Below are positions 37,482 through 46,569 of a DNA stretch of 64,000 bases, one piece after another. The DNA comes from Mesorhizobium onobrychidis (GTDB taxonomy: Bacteria > Pseudomonadota > Alphaproteobacteria > Rhizobiales > Rhizobiaceae), in assembly GCF_024707545.1 (NCBI RefSeq), contig NZ_CP062229.1, positions 6,987,501 through 7,051,500 of the forward strand. The letters run 5' to 3'. The translations under genes were made by a program, and so were the position numbers. The notes under the pieces were generated by a model that made no database searches, was not told the DNA's origin, and saw nothing but the letters and a program-made list of their open reading frames with translations. How positions within the stretch are numbered: the first letter of the stretch is position 1; each line of letters begins with the position of its first letter.

Positions 37482-38699
37482 TCAAGCCCAGTCCAGGATC
37501 AGATTTTCGATCCCGAACACATGGCCGCCATGGGTGATGGGTGCTGTTCCCTCCTTGATCCGAAAGGGCGGTATGCGCGCCAGCCACTCCTCCAGGCCAA
37601 TGACAATCTCCCGTCGGGCAAGGTGTGAGCCAAGGCAACGGTGGGGACCATAGCCAAAGGCGGCGTGGCGGTTGTCCTCTCGCGTCAGATCGGCCGTGTT
37701 GGGGGATTCGAATTCCGCCGGATCACGATTTGCAATCATCGTGGCGCAGGAAACATAGTCCCCCTTGCGGATCGGCGCGCCTTCGAAATCGATATCTTTC
37801 CTTGCCACGCGGATCATCTGAACGCTTGGATAGGCGCGCAGCAATTCTTCGGCTGCGAGCACGATCCGGTCCGGTTCGTTGCGCAGCAATTCCTGGTCTT
37901 TCAGGTTGCGCGCGAGATAGGCCAAGTCAAAGCCTATGGCTGCAGCGACCGTGTCGAGCCCCGCCACGAAGATAAGCACGCCAATGCCCCGGACCTCCTC
38001 GTCTGTCAGGCCGCGACCCTCGACCTGTGCCTGCACGATGAAGCTCATGAAATCGTCGACGGGCTTTTTGCGGCGCATCGCCGCCAGTTCGTCAATGAAC
38101 GACACGATCGTCCGAGCCGCCGCCGGCCGTCTCACATCGTCGCCGTGGAGCAGATCTTTCGCCCAGCCGACAAATGTATCGAGACGGTGATCCGGCAGCC
38201 CTAGAAAGCGAAGGAAGATGTTGACCGCGAAAGGAAAGGCGAAATCCTTCATGACGTCGCAGCTTGTGCCCGGCGAGGCGATCCTGTCGATGAGCGTTGC
38301 CGCTCGCTCGCGGATGCTCGGTTCCAATTCCGTTACCCGCTTTGGCGAAAACAGCGGATTGAGCAGTGAGCGAAAGACCCCGTGGGACGGTGGATCGAGT
38401 TCGAGCGGGATCATGGGCCAGTCTTCGCCCAGTGCGGATGCGAAAATGCTGCGATGACTGGAAAAGGCTTCGGTCTCCTGGAGCACCCTGCGCTGATCTG
38501 CGGCGCGAGTGATGACCCAAGTACCCAACCCGGTGCGCGTGTTCCACGGCGAATAAAAGATCGACGGTCCGGCATGCACGCAAGCGACTGCTGCGTGCGG
38601 GTCGCCATTGGGCGTCGGGGACATGCCTGGTGACGTAAAAAGACTGAAGTCGCCCACCATTTCCGGCGGGACATGATCTGGAACCGGTTTGGTCGCCAT
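37482..38699 (-). CDS. cytochrome P450, CYP127-like
   Basis: Haem monooxygenase of 405 residues. Haem-ligand motif [17 protein letters not shown] (near residue 345), I-helix [20 protein letters not shown] (with AGLDTV in place of AGxDTT), and K-helix [18 protein letters not shown] are present. The N-terminus has no membrane anchor, so it is soluble. The sequence and neighbours (tandem SDR, LLM oxidoreductase) recall CYP127A of rhizobial symbiosis DNA such as y4lD of NGR234; that match is from memory. It is the first gene after a sigma54 promoter with a NifA site, so it should be made in nitrogen-fixing bacteroids. Substrate unknown; a plant or bacterial terpenoid or aromatic are possibilities only. 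Confidence 0.9.
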   Translation of the reverse strand: MATKPVPDHVPPEMVGDFSLFTSPGMSPTPNGDPHAAVACVHAGPSIFYSPWNTRTGLGTWVITRAADQRRVLQETEAFSSHRSIFASALGEDWPMIPLELDPPSHGVFRSLLNPLFSPKRVTELEPSIRERAATLIDRIASPGTSCDVMKDFAFPFAVNIFLRFLGLPDHRLDTFVGWAKDLLHGDDVRRPAAARTIVSFIDELAAMRRKKPVDDFMSFIVQAQVEGRGLTDEEVRGIGVLIFVAGLDTVAAAIGFDLAYLARNLKDQELLRNEPDRIVLAAEELLRAYPSVQMIRVARKDIDFEGAPIRKGDYVSCATMIANRDPAEFESPNTADLTREDNRHAAFGYGPHRCLGSHLARREIVIGLEEWLARIPPFRIKEGTAPITHGGHVFGIENLILDWA

Positions 38700-38812
38700 A
38701 TGGTTTCTCCCGCGCTCAGACGCTTACGCGCTCAACTTGGATCGCAAGGCTGTTCATCAGAGCCCGCTGAGCCCATAACGCTCTGCCGACGACGCCTCCG
38801 ATGACAAGATCG

Positions 38813-38829
38813 AGCAAATTGCGTGCCGA
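38813..38829 (-). promoter_or_regulatory. sigma54 promoter of the P450 operon
   Basis: The minus strand reads TCGGCACGCAATTTGCT about 113 bp before the P450 start. GG and GC are 10 bp apart and GGCACG and TTGCT match the consensus; only the first base differs. Confidence 0.82.
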
Positions 38830-38910
38830 ATAGGCGCACCGTTGGCGCTACTCAGCTCTCCGTAGTATCGGCCCGTATGAGGCTACCCTTTGGTAGGGCT
38901 TCGACATTCT

Positions 38911-38926
38911 TGTCCGTTTCCAGACA
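38911..38926. promoter_or_regulatory. NifA upstream activator site (P450 operon)
   Basis: TGTCCGTTTCCAGACA matches TGT-N10-ACA exactly, 82 bp upstream of the -24 element at 38813-38829. Confidence 0.82.
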
Positions 38927-39026
38927 CGACAAGATTGCGCATAAAAGGCATTACGAGGAGCCGAGTGAAAGAGGCTAAGCATCGAACGAGGTCACCTGGC
39001 AGAGCGGGTGTAGCTCGGCGGTAGCG

Positions 39027-39037
39027 AAGCCGCTCGC
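39027..39037 (+). repeat. left arm of a hairpin interrupted by the IS pair
   Basis: AAGCCGCTCGC here pairs perfectly with GCGAGCGGCTT at 42539-42549. Removing the two IS copies brings the arms to within about 18 bases, giving an 11-bp stem-loop that was the insertion target. Confidence 0.7.
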
Positions 39038-39052
39038 GAGCGCGCCCTCCAT

Positions 39053-40792
39053 AAGCGCTGTAGATGCTATGGGCGGCGGCGAGCGTGTGGCACCCTCGGC
39101 GCTGTTGAGCAGCTACCCAAGGAGCGCCCCCATGTCACCATCCTTTGATGCAAGCAAATCCCTTACCACCCTTGATCAAGACAGCACGTTGGTCGCAGTG
39201 ATTGAGATGAGCCAGACAAAGTGGCTCATTGCTGCGACGGTCCCTGGCTTTGAACGTAACCCTCTCAAGAAGCTCGATGCCGACCCGGATTCGGTGCTCA
39301 GGCTGTTGCGCCGCTGGCGCAGCGAAGCCATCCAGGCCGGGCGTGAAGTCCGGCGCATCGTTGTCGCCTATGAGGCTGGACGCGACGGCTTTTGGTTGGC
39401 GCGCTGGCTCCAGGCGCGCGCTGTCGAGGCTTATGTCATACATCCATCGAGCGTCGCGGTTTCCCGCGAACATCGGCGTGCCAAGACCGATCGCCTCGAT
39501 ACCGAACTGTTGATGCGCGCCTTTCTTGGCTGGCTGCGGGGCGAGAAGCGCCACTGCAGCATGGCAGCCATCCCAACCATCGATGAGGAGGAGGCCCGCC
39601 GTCCGAACCGTGAACGAGACAATCTCGTCCGCGAACGTACACGGATCGTCAACCGCATCAAGGCAATCCTCGCTCGCTTCGGCATTCGCGCCTTCAAACC
39701 CAATCTGCGCAAAGCTGCCGAGAAACTGGAGGCCCTGCATACCGCGGAAGGTATGCCCCTACCGGAACGAAGCCGAGCCGAGTTGCGCCGTAATCTCGGA
39801 CGGCTTCACCTGTTGCGTGAACAAATCCACGAGATCGAACAGGAGCGGTTGCGGCAGCTCTCGGTGGTTCCGGACACGGAGAAGGGTCCGCTCGCAATGG
39901 TTCGCCTTCTTGCGCGGATCAGCGGTGTCGGTATCGAGACTGCGGACATGCTGGTGAATGAGATTCTCTCACGCGGCCTGCGTGATCGGAGAGCCGTCGC
40001 CCGCTATGCCGGACTTACCGGGGCGCCGGATGAGAGCGGCCAACGCAGGCGCGAGAAAGGTCTTGCGCGGGCCGGCAACGCTCGCGTCCGCTACGGCATG
40101 ATCCTATTGGCTTGGCGGTTCCTCCAATTCCAAAAGGACAGCGCGCTGGCGCACTGGTTTTGCGCGAGAACGGCCGATGGCCGTGGCGGTACGCGCAAGA
40201 CAATGATCGTGGCTTTGGCACGCAAGCTGCTGATTGCATTCTGGCGACTTGTCACGACCGGCGAGATCCCGACGGGAGTAGCCCTGCGTCCGGTATAAAG
40301 CATGGAGGAGCGTTCGACAGGACGAGCATTGAAGTTTGGCAGCTGCAATAGCGTCTGCCAATAACGATCCGAGGTGGTGGTGATCCCGGTCGCTCACATG
40401 GCTTACGACGCCGCGCTGTAGAATGGGCCCACTGCCCGGAGCTTCGCCGCCGATGCGTATGGCTGCATCATGGTTTTTGATCCGCGAGGATCAACCGCAT
40501 ACAAGCTTGCGGCGCGTTTTCGGGCGCCTGATGGCGAGCTCCCCTCGGTTTGCAAGTTGTAGACCTCTACGAACAGGGCACCTGCCGGCCTCAATGTAAC
40601 GCTGCCGCCGTGCTCGTGACCATCAAGGGCAAGTCGCTTCGCGATGGGCCAGAGGCCCACCCTTGACCGTCACTGCGCGCGGCGCCCCAATGAACCCCGG
40701 AGCCAAAGCAGGAACAAATGGGCGCCACGGCTGAACGAGGAACAAGGAGACGGAACGACTGAAAGATCACCTTGACAAAGATTAGCCCATAC
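39053..40792 (+). mobile_element. IS110-family element, copy 1
   Basis: A 1740-bp unit beginning AAGCGCTGTAGATGC and followed at once by an identical second unit. It has a short left end (about 80 bp before the transposase) and a long non-coding right end of about 490 bp. AAGCG occurs at the left boundary, between the units and at the right boundary (39053, 40793, 42533), and is the likely core shared by target and element. No terminal inverted repeats are obvious, as expected for this family. The long right end is where a guide (bridge) RNA would be encoded in the IS1111-type layout; that is inference. Confidence 0.88.
39132..40298 (+). CDS. IS110-family DEDD transposase, copy 1
   Basis: Recombinase of 388 residues: RuvC-like N-terminal domain with VIEMSQTKW, AYEAGRDGFWLARWL and KTDRLDTELL (E-E-D-D where D-E-D-D is usual), a coiled-coil middle, and C-terminal Tnp_20 domain with ISGVGIETADMLVNEI and YAGLTGAPDESGQRR containing the likely catalytic serine. 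Start ATG 39132 (MSPSFDASKS) follows AAGGAG; an earlier ATG adds 21 residues. Identical to the copy at 40872-42038, so both are probably active or very recently so. Confidence 0.9.
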   Translation: MSPSFDASKSLTTLDQDSTLVAVIEMSQTKWLIAATVPGFERNPLKKLDADPDSVLRLLRRWRSEAIQAGREVRRIVVAYEAGRDGFWLARWLQARAVEAYVIHPSSVAVSREHRRAKTDRLDTELLMRAFLGWLRGEKRHCSMAAIPTIDEEEARRPNRERDNLVRERTRIVNRIKAILARFGIRAFKPNLRKAAEKLEALHTAEGMPLPERSRAELRRNLGRLHLLREQIHEIEQERLRQLSVVPDTEKGPLAMVRLLARISGVGIETADMLVNEILSRGLRDRRAVARYAGLTGAPDESGQRRREKGLARAGNARVRYGMILLAWRFLQFQKDSALAHWFCARTADGRGGTRKTMIVALARKLLIAFWRLVTTGEIPTGVALRPV

Positions 40793-42532
40793 AAGCGCTG
40801 TAGATGCTATGGGCGGCGGCGAGCGTGTGGCACCCTCGGCGCTGTTGAGCAGCTACCCAAGGAGCGCCCCCATGTCACCATCCTTTGATGCAAGCAAATC
40901 CCTTACCACCCTTGATCAAGACAGCACGTTGGTCGCAGTGATTGAGATGAGCCAGACAAAGTGGCTCATTGCTGCGACGGTCCCTGGCTTTGAACGTAAC
41001 CCTCTCAAGAAGCTCGATGCCGACCCGGATTCGGTGCTCAGGCTGTTGCGCCGCTGGCGCAGCGAAGCCATCCAGGCCGGGCGTGAAGTCCGGCGCATCG
41101 TTGTCGCCTATGAGGCTGGACGCGACGGCTTTTGGTTGGCGCGCTGGCTCCAGGCGCGCGCTGTCGAGGCTTATGTCATACATCCATCGAGCGTCGCGGT
41201 TTCCCGCGAACATCGGCGTGCCAAGACCGATCGCCTCGATACCGAACTGTTGATGCGCGCCTTTCTTGGCTGGCTGCGGGGCGAGAAGCGCCACTGCAGC
41301 ATGGCAGCCATCCCAACCATCGATGAGGAGGAGGCCCGCCGTCCGAACCGTGAACGAGACAATCTCGTCCGCGAACGTACACGGATCGTCAACCGCATCA
41401 AGGCAATCCTCGCTCGCTTCGGCATTCGCGCCTTCAAACCCAATCTGCGCAAAGCTGCCGAGAAACTGGAGGCCCTGCATACCGCGGAAGGTATGCCCCT
41501 ACCGGAACGAAGCCGAGCCGAGTTGCGCCGTAATCTCGGACGGCTTCACCTGTTGCGTGAACAAATCCACGAGATCGAACAGGAGCGGTTGCGGCAGCTC
41601 TCGGTGGTTCCGGACACGGAGAAGGGTCCGCTCGCAATGGTTCGCCTTCTTGCGCGGATCAGCGGTGTCGGTATCGAGACTGCGGACATGCTGGTGAATG
41701 AGATTCTCTCACGCGGCCTGCGTGATCGGAGAGCCGTCGCCCGCTATGCCGGACTTACCGGGGCGCCGGATGAGAGCGGCCAACGCAGGCGCGAGAAAGG
41801 TCTTGCGCGGGCCGGCAACGCTCGCGTCCGCTACGGCATGATCCTATTGGCTTGGCGGTTCCTCCAATTCCAAAAGGACAGCGCGCTGGCGCACTGGTTT
41901 TGCGCGAGAACGGCCGATGGCCGTGGCGGTACGCGCAAGACAATGATCGTGGCTTTGGCACGCAAGCTGCTGATTGCATTCTGGCGACTTGTCACGACCG
42001 GCGAGATCCCGACGGGAGTAGCCCTGCGTCCGGTATAAAGCATGGAGGAGCGTTCGACAGGACGAGCATTGAAGTTTGGCAGCTGCAATAGCGTCTGCCA
42101 ATAACGATCCGAGGTGGTGGTGATCCCGGTCGCTCACATGGCTTACGACGCCGCGCTGTAGAATGGGCCCACTGCCCGGAGCTTCGCCGCCGATGCGTAT
42201 GGCTGCATCATGGTTTTTGATCCGCGAGGATCAACCGCATACAAGCTTGCGGCGCGTTTTCGGGCGCCTGATGGCGAGCTCCCCTCGGTTTGCAAGTTGT
42301 AGACCTCTACGAACAGGGCACCTGCCGGCCTCAATGTAACGCTGCCGCCGTGCTCGTGACCATCAAGGGCAAGTCGCTTCGCGATGGGCCAGAGGCCCAC
42401 CCTTGACCGTCACTGCGCGCGGCGCCCCAATGAACCCCGGAGCCAAAGCAGGAACAAATGGGCGCCACGGCTGAACGAGGAACAAGGAGACGGAACGACT
42501 GAAAGATCACCTTGACAAAGATTAGCCCATAC
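40793..42532 (+). mobile_element. IS110-family element, copy 2 (tandem, identical)
   Basis: Same 1740-bp unit as copy 1 in the same orientation with no spacer, ending before AAGCG at 42533-42537 and then native sequence (AGCGAGCGGCTT). The head-to-tail junction at 40793 is the same as the joint of a circular intermediate, with TTGACA in the right end just before it. Confidence 0.88.
40872..42038 (+). CDS. IS110-family DEDD transposase, copy 2
   Basis: Same 388-residue protein as copy 1, residue for residue: N-terminal RuvC-like domain (VIEMSQTKW, AYEAGRDGFW, KTDRLDTELL), coiled coil, C-terminal Tnp_20 domain with GAPDESGQRRREKG. This copy lies behind the abutted element junction, so its upstream sequence includes the right end of copy 1 and may be expressed differently. 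Confidence 0.9.
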   Translation: MSPSFDASKSLTTLDQDSTLVAVIEMSQTKWLIAATVPGFERNPLKKLDADPDSVLRLLRRWRSEAIQAGREVRRIVVAYEAGRDGFWLARWLQARAVEAYVIHPSSVAVSREHRRAKTDRLDTELLMRAFLGWLRGEKRHCSMAAIPTIDEEEARRPNRERDNLVRERTRIVNRIKAILARFGIRAFKPNLRKAAEKLEALHTAEGMPLPERSRAELRRNLGRLHLLREQIHEIEQERLRQLSVVPDTEKGPLAMVRLLARISGVGIETADMLVNEILSRGLRDRRAVARYAGLTGAPDESGQRRREKGLARAGNARVRYGMILLAWRFLQFQKDSALAHWFCARTADGRGGTRKTMIVALARKLLIAFWRLVTTGEIPTGVALRPV

Positions 42533-42538
42533 AAGCGA

Positions 42539-42549
42539 GCGAGCGGCTT
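42539..42549 (+). repeat. right arm of the interrupted hairpin
   Basis: GCGAGCGGCTT, exact reverse complement of 39027-39037. Marks the right edge of the IS target. Confidence 0.7.
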
Positions 42550-43466
42550 TGCGGTCGTCAGCGACACATCGCCGGGTAAGGTCGGGTTGCCGACAAAAGT
42601 AATTCGAAGGACTATCGATGACAGACGACATGGTGAACCTGCGCGCTCGTGGAAAGGCTCCGTATCCTAACCTCATGCGCAAGTTGATTAGTTGCCGCCG
42701 AGCGGCTGAGCGAGCCGGAGATTGGGGCCGCATCGGCCCCGCCTATGGCGAGAAGATGGCCTAGGTCCGCCGGCGCCTAGGCCATCGGGCGCCGCCAAAT
42801 AGCTCAACGTCCGAGATCGGCAGCCCCAAATTCGTTCAGATCCTATCGGCTGGCGGTGACGATCGCCTCGTCAGACACTGCTTGTAGCCCGAGAAATCCT
42901 CGACCGCACTGGCCGCACCGGCAAGCCGGCCGTTGACTGCTGTGTCGCTGCTTGTGGCAAGAATCTAGCTGCCCTGCGCCGATAGCACGAACAGGATGCG
43001 TTGGCGTTCTTTGATGATGCGGTCTGCTTTTTTGGCGGCTTTCAGCTTTGCATCCATCTGGGACGCTACCTTTTATCGAGCTTGGCATTCGACGCGAGGG
43101 CCTTGCCGGCAACACGGACTATTCGAGGATGCCTTTGTGGAGGCCGTCCTCTGTCAACTTGATGGAGGGACCAATCGATATTACGTCGATTGCTTTCTCC
43201 CGCCCGCTGCCGTACAGGGTCGGGTTGCTGGACAATCGACCGACATAACACCCCTCCGCGGGCGGCTGACGCATTAGCCACATTGGGCAGCTTCCGGTTG
43301 TGGCTCATCGCAACGGAAGCACAGGGGGATGGAGCCCCCGATCGAGGCGATTGGCGGCGGGTCGCAAACTGCTGTGCCCTCGTTGGCTCGGCAGGCAGAG
43401 CGGTGGTCAGCAGAATCGAGAGTAGCGGCGCGGACGCCGAGCGAACACGTAAATAAATATGCATCG
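42550..43466. other. about 0.9 kb of probable gene remains
   Basis: No intact gene. A plus-strand stretch from about 43090 to 43240 encodes DYSRMPLWRPSSVNLMEGPI and FSRPLPYRVGLLDNRPT, which look like protein, but I cannot identify the family and no start or flanking domain is visible. The rest shows nothing. Confidence 0.35.
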
Positions 43467-44528
43467 TCAAGCCCCGGGTGCGCTGGGAGTGCGCGGCAGG
43501 TTCTCGGTCAATAACCGCCAATCGTCACGCTCGGGTTCGCCTTCCTTGCGCGTCCCGAAAAACTGGATGATCATCTTGCCGTCGGCGCCATAGGCTTCGA
43601 GAGAGGTGACATGGCCGTCCTTGGTCGGCTTGCGCACAGCCCAAACCTCGCGGATGTGGTGGGTCCTGAGATGCAGGTGGAAAGTGTCGTCGAGCACGTT
43701 GATCGAAGGCCCGATCTGCTTGACCGACTTGATAGGGCCGGAATGGATCTGGATGCAGCCACGATTGCCGACGAAGCACATGATCGGCATCTCGTCCTCG
43801 GCCGCATGATGGAACATGGCGCTGACGGCATCGTTGTCGAGCAGCCAGGCGTAATCCTGGCCGACCATGCGCACCGCCTGGCGGCGGTCGAGCTTCAGCG
43901 TCTTCAGCATGTCGAAGAACTGATGCACGTCGGTCAGCCGGCTCCAGTGCTCCCGTAGGTCGTCGCCGGTAGCGGCTTGGTCCGGAATCTTTGCGACATT
44001 TTCGGCTGACCTCTGCTTAACCGACAGGATTGATTCCTGGTTTGAGGATTGGAGCTCGCCTGTCAGTTTTTGATAGGCGTAGAGGTTGGAGGACGGCCTC
44101 AGATGCACCTTGTGCACTGCCTCGCCGGCGGCGTCGAAGAATTGCAGGCTGCGGCGGATCTCCCCGCCATCGCGTGTCTCGACGGCAAAGCCATGCGCCC
44201 ACACCTTCAGGAAGATGCGCAGATCAATGTCATTGCCGAGCACGATAGCGTGATGCTTGCCCGTGAACACCTTATCGTAGAAGCCTATCTTCTCATGCAC
44301 GGCACTGTCATTGCGGGTCAGCGCCATGACCTCGCCAACCGCGCCGAGGCCGGCTAGCACGTCATTCACACGCGGCTCGATGCGCACCGTGCCAAAACCA
44401 CAATGTGCCGCGACGAGCTCCGCTTCCGAAATACCCAATTGGGCAGCGAGATCCCGGCCGCGGATTTTGGGGCTGTCTTCCCGTGCCCGCCGAATTCTCT
44501 CCGGCGAAGGTTTCTCGGGCTGGTGCAT
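43467..44528 (-). CDS. hmuS: haem-degrading / haem-utilisation protein HmuS (HemS family)
   Basis: Cytoplasmic haem-handling protein of the HemS/HmuS/ChuS family, made of two similar halves; family members bind haem and several degrade it to release iron. The 353-residue product has the expected length and motifs: VMALTRNDSAVHEKIGFYDK in the first half, NRGCIQIHSGPIKSVKQIGP and DDTFHLHLRTHHIREVWAVR in the second. Haem uptake genes (hmuTUV, receptor) are not next to it. It is divergent from iscN, sharing a 320-bp intergenic region that holds a NifA site 142 bp from its start. A weak -24/-12-like sequence faces it. Iron recycling for nitrogenase or control of haem in bacteroids is possible. Confidence 0.9.
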   Translation of the reverse strand: MHQPEKPSPERIRRAREDSPKIRGRDLAAQLGISEAELVAAHCGFGTVRIEPRVNDVLAGLGAVGEVMALTRNDSAVHEKIGFYDKVFTGKHHAIVLGNDIDLRIFLKVWAHGFAVETRDGGEIRRSLQFFDAAGEAVHKVHLRPSSNLYAYQKLTGELQSSNQESILSVKQRSAENVAKIPDQAATGDDLREHWSRLTDVHQFFDMLKTLKLDRRQAVRMVGQDYAWLLDNDAVSAMFHHAAEDEMPIMCFVGNRGCIQIHSGPIKSVKQIGPSINVLDDTFHLHLRTHHIREVWAVRKPTKDGHVTSLEAYGADGKMIIQFFGTRKEGEPERDDWRLLTENLPRTPSAPGA

Positions 44529-44587
44529 GTGTTACCCCTGCTAGCGCATACTGCGGTCGGGAGCCTTAGCCCTCGCCAAAAGCGAGC

Positions 44588-44604
44588 CTCAAAACTCGTA
44601 CCAA
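44588..44604 (-). promoter_or_regulatory. weak candidate sigma54 promoter toward hmuS
   Basis: The minus strand reads TTGGTACGAGTTTTGAG: GG is followed 10 bp later by GA, the same departure at -12 as in the nifH promoter, and the -24 part has TGGTAC instead of TGGCAC. The NifA site at 44670 lies 66 bp upstream. Confidence 0.3.
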
Positions 44605-44669
44605 CTCCTCGAAGGATCTCGGAAACCTGGCCTACGTGCCCGTTCAGCGGTAACTCGGATCCACCCCCC

Positions 44670-44685
44670 TGTAGCGGACTCGACA
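44670..44685. promoter_or_regulatory. NifA upstream activator site (iscN, possibly hmuS)
   Basis: TGTAGCGGACTCGACA matches TGT-N10-ACA and differs from the nifH site by one base. It is 104 bp upstream of the iscN -24 element. Confidence 0.87.
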
Positions 44686-44788
44686 AATCCGACAACACGT
44701 GTCGAAAGCCGACGCCTTAGCGACACAGCCGAGCCAGGATCGTCGCCGTCTTAGCGAAGTCCCACTGTTCGGAAACGGTTTTTTCCCA

Positions 44789-44805
44789 TTGGCACGGTTC
44801 ATGCG
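44789..44805 (+). promoter_or_regulatory. sigma54 promoter of iscN-nifS-nifV-nifW
   Basis: TTGGCACGGTTCATGCG has TGGCACG and GC at the right 10-bp spacing, about 43 bp before iscN. Confidence 0.85.
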
Positions 44806-44847
44806 CGGTGATGCCCAAACCGTCACGCACCGAGGAGAAAGGGAGCA

Positions 44848-45168
44848 ATGATTACGCTCACCGACAAGGCCGTTGCCGCAGTTAAGACCGCTCTTTCCGC
44901 CGCTAGTGAGCCGGCAGAAGGCTTTCGCATCATGGTCCAGGCTGGCGGCTGCTCTGGTTTCAAATACTCAATGGGCTTGGAGAGCGTCTCGCGCGAGGGC
45001 GACGCGATCATCGAGACCGATGGGATCAAGGTGTTCATAGACGCCGGCTCCCAGTTCCATGTCGCCGGCATGGCCGTCGACTTCGTCACGGGTCTCGAAA
45101 CCTCCGGCTTTGTCTTCGACAATCCGAATGCGAGCGGGAAGTGCTCCTGCGGCAAGTCATTTAGTTGA
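44848..45168 (+). CDS. iscN: IscA/HesB-type iron-sulfur assembly protein of nif cluster
   Basis: A-type carrier that holds and transfers iron-sulfur clusters to nitrogenase proteins. The 106-residue product has the three cluster cysteines in QAGGCSGFKYSMGLE and GKCSCGKSFS (C-X~60-C-X-C), as in IscA and HesB. GAGGAGAAAGGG precedes the ATG. The order here, iscN then nifS, is like the R. etli iscN-nifUS operon, from which the symbol is taken, but no nifU follows: only 183 bp separate it from nifS. IscN may therefore be the sole dedicated scaffold in this cluster. Confidence 0.88.
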   Translation: MITLTDKAVAAVKTALSAASEPAEGFRIMVQAGGCSGFKYSMGLESVSREGDAIIETDGIKVFIDAGSQFHVAGMAVDFVTGLETSGFVFDNPNASGKCSCGKSFS

Positions 45169-45351
45169 CTGCCGAAGAAGGAGAGAGGGCGCCTGAGGTG
45201 AGCTTGTCGGTGCGATGGCGGCCCAGTCTACGCTAACCTGTGGGGCACCTGCACCGGCTCTAAATCGTCTCCCCCAGCAACGGCATGTGCAAGGCTCAGT
45301 GAAACCGGGTTGCGCCTTCACGTCATTCCGATCCATTGAGGACCAAAGCCC

Positions 45352-46569
45352 ATGAAAGTTGTCTATCTCGACAACAACGCAACGACACGGATCGATCCTG
45401 AAGTCGTTGAAGCGATGTTGCCGTTGCTTACGCATCAATTCGGCAACCCTTCGTCGGCGCACGGTTTTGGCGCCCTTGCCGGCGCCGCGTTGAGAAACGC
45501 GCGGCGGCAGTTGCAGGCGCTGATCGGCGCGGAGTTCGACGACGAGATCACCTTCACCTCGGGCGGAACGGAAAGCGACAATGCGGCCATTCTTTCGGCG
45601 CTCGAGGTGATGCCTGACCGTACCGAGATCGTGACTTCCGCCGTCGAACATCCAGCCGTGCTGACGCTCTGCGCGCATCTTGAGGAGACGCGCCGCGTCA
45701 AGGTGCACAGGATCCCGGTAGATCGCCACGGCCGGCTCGACGTTGACGCTTACCGGGCTGCTCTCAGCCCAAACGTGGCAATCGTCTCGATCATGTGGGC
45801 CAACAACGAGACTGGTACGATCTTCCCTGTCGCCAAGCTCGCCGAATTGGCCAAGGAAGTCGGCGCCCTTTTCCACACTGATGCCGTGCAGGCAGTCGGC
45901 AAGCTCCCGATTGACCTGAAATCGACCGCAATCGACATGCTGTCGCTCTCCAGCCATAAATTGCATGGACCGAAGGGGGTCGGCGCACTTTTCGTCAAGC
46001 GCGGTGTGCGCTTCCACTCGCTGATCAAGGGGGGTCACCAAGAGAGCGACCGGCGTGCGGGCACCGAAAACACGCCCGGCATCGTCGGGCTCGGCACGGC
46101 AGCCAAACTCGCCTTGAAATTCATGGATGACGAGACCAGACGGATAAAGCGGCTCCGGGACCGGCTGGAGAACGGGCTTCTCCAGCGTGTGCCAAACACC
46201 TTCGTCAACGGCGACCCGCTGGAGCGCTTGCCAAACACCGCAAACATCACCTTCGAACCCATCCAAGGCAATGGAATCCTGAATCTCCTCGACCGCGACG
46301 GCATCGTCTGTTCCTCGGGATCCGCCTGCACCTCCGGCTGTGCGGAGCCGAGCCATGTCCTGAGGGCGATGAAAATACCACATGGGGCGGTCCGCTTCTC
46401 TTTCGCGCGTGACAACGACCAAGAAGACGTGGACCGGGTGCTCGAGGTCTTGCCTGCAATCGTGGAGAAGCTGCGCGACGCCCCCATTTCTGGGCCGGAT
46501 AGGCGGAGTACCGAAGACCTTCAATGCGTTCCAGGTCTCATCGCCAGAAGAACCGGCGACCATTCATGA
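45352..46569 (+). CDS. nifS: cysteine desulfurase NifS
   Basis: PLP enzyme that supplies sulfur from cysteine for nitrogenase cluster assembly. The 405-residue product shows YLDNNATTRIDPEVVEAMLP at the start, the PLP lysine in LSSHKLHGPKGVGALF (near residue 203), and the reactive cysteine loop SSGSACTSGCAEPSHVL (near 325). Length normal. Its stop overlaps the nifV start as ATGA. Its cluster partner is probably IscN because no nifU is present in the window. Confidence 0.95.
   Translation: MKVVYLDNNATTRIDPEVVEAMLPLLTHQFGNPSSAHGFGALAGAALRNARRQLQALIGAEFDDEITFTSGGTESDNAAILSALEVMPDRTEIVTSAVEHPAVLTLCAHLEETRRVKVHRIPVDRHGRLDVDAYRAALSPNVAIVSIMWANNETGTIFPVAKLAELAKEVGALFHTDAVQAVGKLPIDLKSTAIDMLSLSSHKLHGPKGVGALFVKRGVRFHSLIKGGHQESDRRAGTENTPGIVGLGTAAKLALKFMDDETRRIKRLRDRLENGLLQRVPNTFVNGDPLERLPNTANITFEPIQGNGILNLLDRDGIVCSSGSACTSGCAEPSHVLRAMKIPHGAVRFSFARDNDQEDVDRVLEVLPAIVEKLRDAPISGPDRRSTEDLQCVPGLIARRTGDHS

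Noticed and set aside
39004..39045. tRNA-like start (GCGGGTGTAGCTC) left of the IS pair
   Set aside because: Joining the sequence beyond the IS gives no D, anticodon or T arm; the segment is part of an ordinary hairpin region.
45157..46563. Long minus-strand open frame (468 codons) over nifS
   Set aside because: Fully antisense to nifS with its clear motifs; no independent coding evidence.
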